Positions 4,801 through 5,455 of a stretch of 5,455 nucleotides of DNA are shown piece after piece. The DNA comes from Rickettsiales bacterium (GTDB lineage Bacteria > Pseudomonadota > Alphaproteobacteria > Rickettsiales > UBA8987). The first letter of the stretch is position 1. Every line of letters begins with the position of its first letter. The notes under the pieces are model-generated. The model worked only from the letters and a program-made list of their open reading frames with translations, ran no database searches and was not told the DNA's origin. The DNA is taken from the NCBI GenBank assembly GCA_028282625.1, contig JANQHP010000106.1, positions 1-5,455 on the forward strand. The letters are read 5' to 3'. A program made the position numbers and the translations under genes.

Positions 4801-5364
4801 ATGGCGGTGACCGACTCAATAACCCTTGAGATGCTAGCGGACTGTAGCGCGCAGGAAATGGATGCGTGGCTTGCAGGAGTGGCCTCACCGGTGGGCATGT
4901 CAGGAGAAGTGCCCGCCCATGTCTTTAATGCCTACCGGATGGCCAACCCTGACTATACGCCGGATCTTTCTGCCTATCCTGAGCAATTTACGGGTCGAGA
5001 TCTCTCGCACTACCATTTGGCGGGTGCGTTTGCGCGCGGTGGGAATTTTACCGGCACGGTTTTTGGTAACGTGGAAGGTACCGATTTGGGAGAGGCCGTG
5101 TTAAATCATGCGAATTTCACGCGGGCCAGTTTTTTGGCGACCAACATTACCGGCTCGTCGATTGAAGGCACGCGCTGGCCTGCTCATACGGGTGGGTTGG
5201 TAACTTCAGAGGAGCAAACTATGCAAATTCTTGCGCAGGTGGAGGCGACGAAGATTGGTCTGAGGATGGAAGATCGCGGAGCGCGTCCAGATTTGAATAT
5301 GTCCGGCCACGCGATGCATCATGTGGCGCCTGCCCTGGAGGAAGAGGCGCAGCGTAGCTTTTAG
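4801..5364 (+). CDS. Pentapeptide-repeat protein, 187 residues
   Basis: The central part shows five-residue periodicity of a large apolar residue, typical of the right-handed quadrilateral beta-helix of pentapeptide-repeat proteins: Leu68, Leu73, Ala78, Phe83, Phe88, a shift of three, then Leu96, Leu101, Phe106, Phe111, Ile116, Ile121 and Trp126. Typical units are FTGRDLSHYH and ANFTRASFLATN. About 11 units give some three coils, a short solenoid. The N-terminal 60 residues look helical and acidic. The C-terminal 60 residues are polar, with a His-rich patch (HAMHH). There is no signal peptide or membrane span, so it is probably cytoplasmic. The ATG 4801 has an AAAGGAAG site 5-8 bases upstream. 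Some family members mimic DNA and block gyrase, but this one is short and degenerate, so no such claim is made. A CtrA-like box precedes it, hinting at cell-cycle control. Partner and function unknown. Confidence 0.85.
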   Translation: MAVTDSITLEMLADCSAQEMDAWLAGVASPVGMSGEVPAHVFNAYRMANPDYTPDLSAYPEQFTGRDLSHYHLAGAFARGGNFTGTVFGNVEGTDLGEAVLNHANFTRASFLATNITGSSIEGTRWPAHTGGLVTSEEQTMQILAQVEATKIGLRMEDRGARPDLNMSGHAMHHVAPALEEEAQRSF

Positions 5365-5368
5365 GGGG

Positions 5369-5408
5369 ATCCGTGTTTAGGGTTTCGTCATCCCGTGGTC
5401 CCGACCGC
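5369..5408 (+). repeat. Decayed copy of the GTCATCCC repeat family
   Basis: It begins five bases past the stop of the pentapeptide gene, with the leader ATCCGTGTTTAGGGTTTCG, then GTCATCCC (5387-5394). CCGTGGTC (5393-5400) can pair in part with GACCGCGG (5403-5410). The right arm, expected to end in GGGATGACG, has changed to TATCCGG, so this copy has lost its outer stem. Confidence 0.6.
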
Positions 5409-5435
5409 GGTATCCGGTGCTTTTCTTTCTTAGAA

Positions 5436-5455
5436 GCAGGGGTCTTAACCCCTGC
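5436..5455. other. 8-bp hairpin at the window edge
   Basis: GCAGGGGT (5436-5443) and ACCCCTGC (5448-5455) pair perfectly around the loop CTTA. The stem may extend past the window, since GAA precedes it. It could be a terminator for the pentapeptide gene or another intergenic palindrome; the bases that would decide are outside the window. Confidence 0.5.

Noticed and set aside
1..5455. CRISPR array
   Set aside because: The repeats are palindromic, unevenly spaced and in both orientations, without regular spacers or cas genes.

Overview
The window looks like chromosomal DNA of a proteobacterium, most likely an alphaproteobacterium. This rests on the HisC, RRF and UppS sequences, and on a TTAA-N7-TTAA motif (the consensus of the alphaproteobacterial cell-cycle regulator CtrA) placed over the -35 region of one gene. 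The housekeeping genes are GC-rich, while the small orphan genes and the spacers are more AT-rich. I cannot name a genus.

Layout: (1) 1-356: an orphan 92-residue gene on the minus strand with its own terminator. (2) 357-753: a long spacer holding a candidate promoter for that gene and two nested palindromic repeat elements, which run up to the stop codon of hisC. (3) 754-1938: hisC, minus strand. (4) 1939-2132: a divergent intergenic region with an extended -10 promoter for frr. (5) 2133-4067: a likely operon of frr (ribosome recycling factor), uppS (undecaprenyl diphosphate synthase) and a 205-residue protein whose residues fit a divergent response-regulator receiver domain. pyrH and cdsA, the usual neighbours of frr-uppS, are not here. 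(6) 4068-4339: a spacer with a 7-base tandem repeat, a perfect 13-bp hairpin, and a structured leader. (7) 4340-4628: a 76-residue two-helix membrane protein with a TTG start and a clear rho-independent terminator. (8) 4629-5364: a regulatory region with the CtrA-like box, then a 187-residue pentapeptide-repeat protein. (9) 5365-5455: a decayed copy of the repeat family and a hairpin cut by the window edge.

The spacers share the core word GTCATYCC. I count eight copies by eye, in both orientations, all intergenic except for one that touches the hisC stop codon. Chance would give about 0.3, so this is a dispersed palindromic repeat family.

Functionally, frr and uppS link translation recycling with the lipid carrier for cell-wall synthesis. 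The receiver-like protein behind them and the pentapeptide protein with its CtrA-like box are the most interesting unexplained items. I found no tRNA, rRNA, CRISPR array, transposase or phage gene, and no complete novel multi-gene system.
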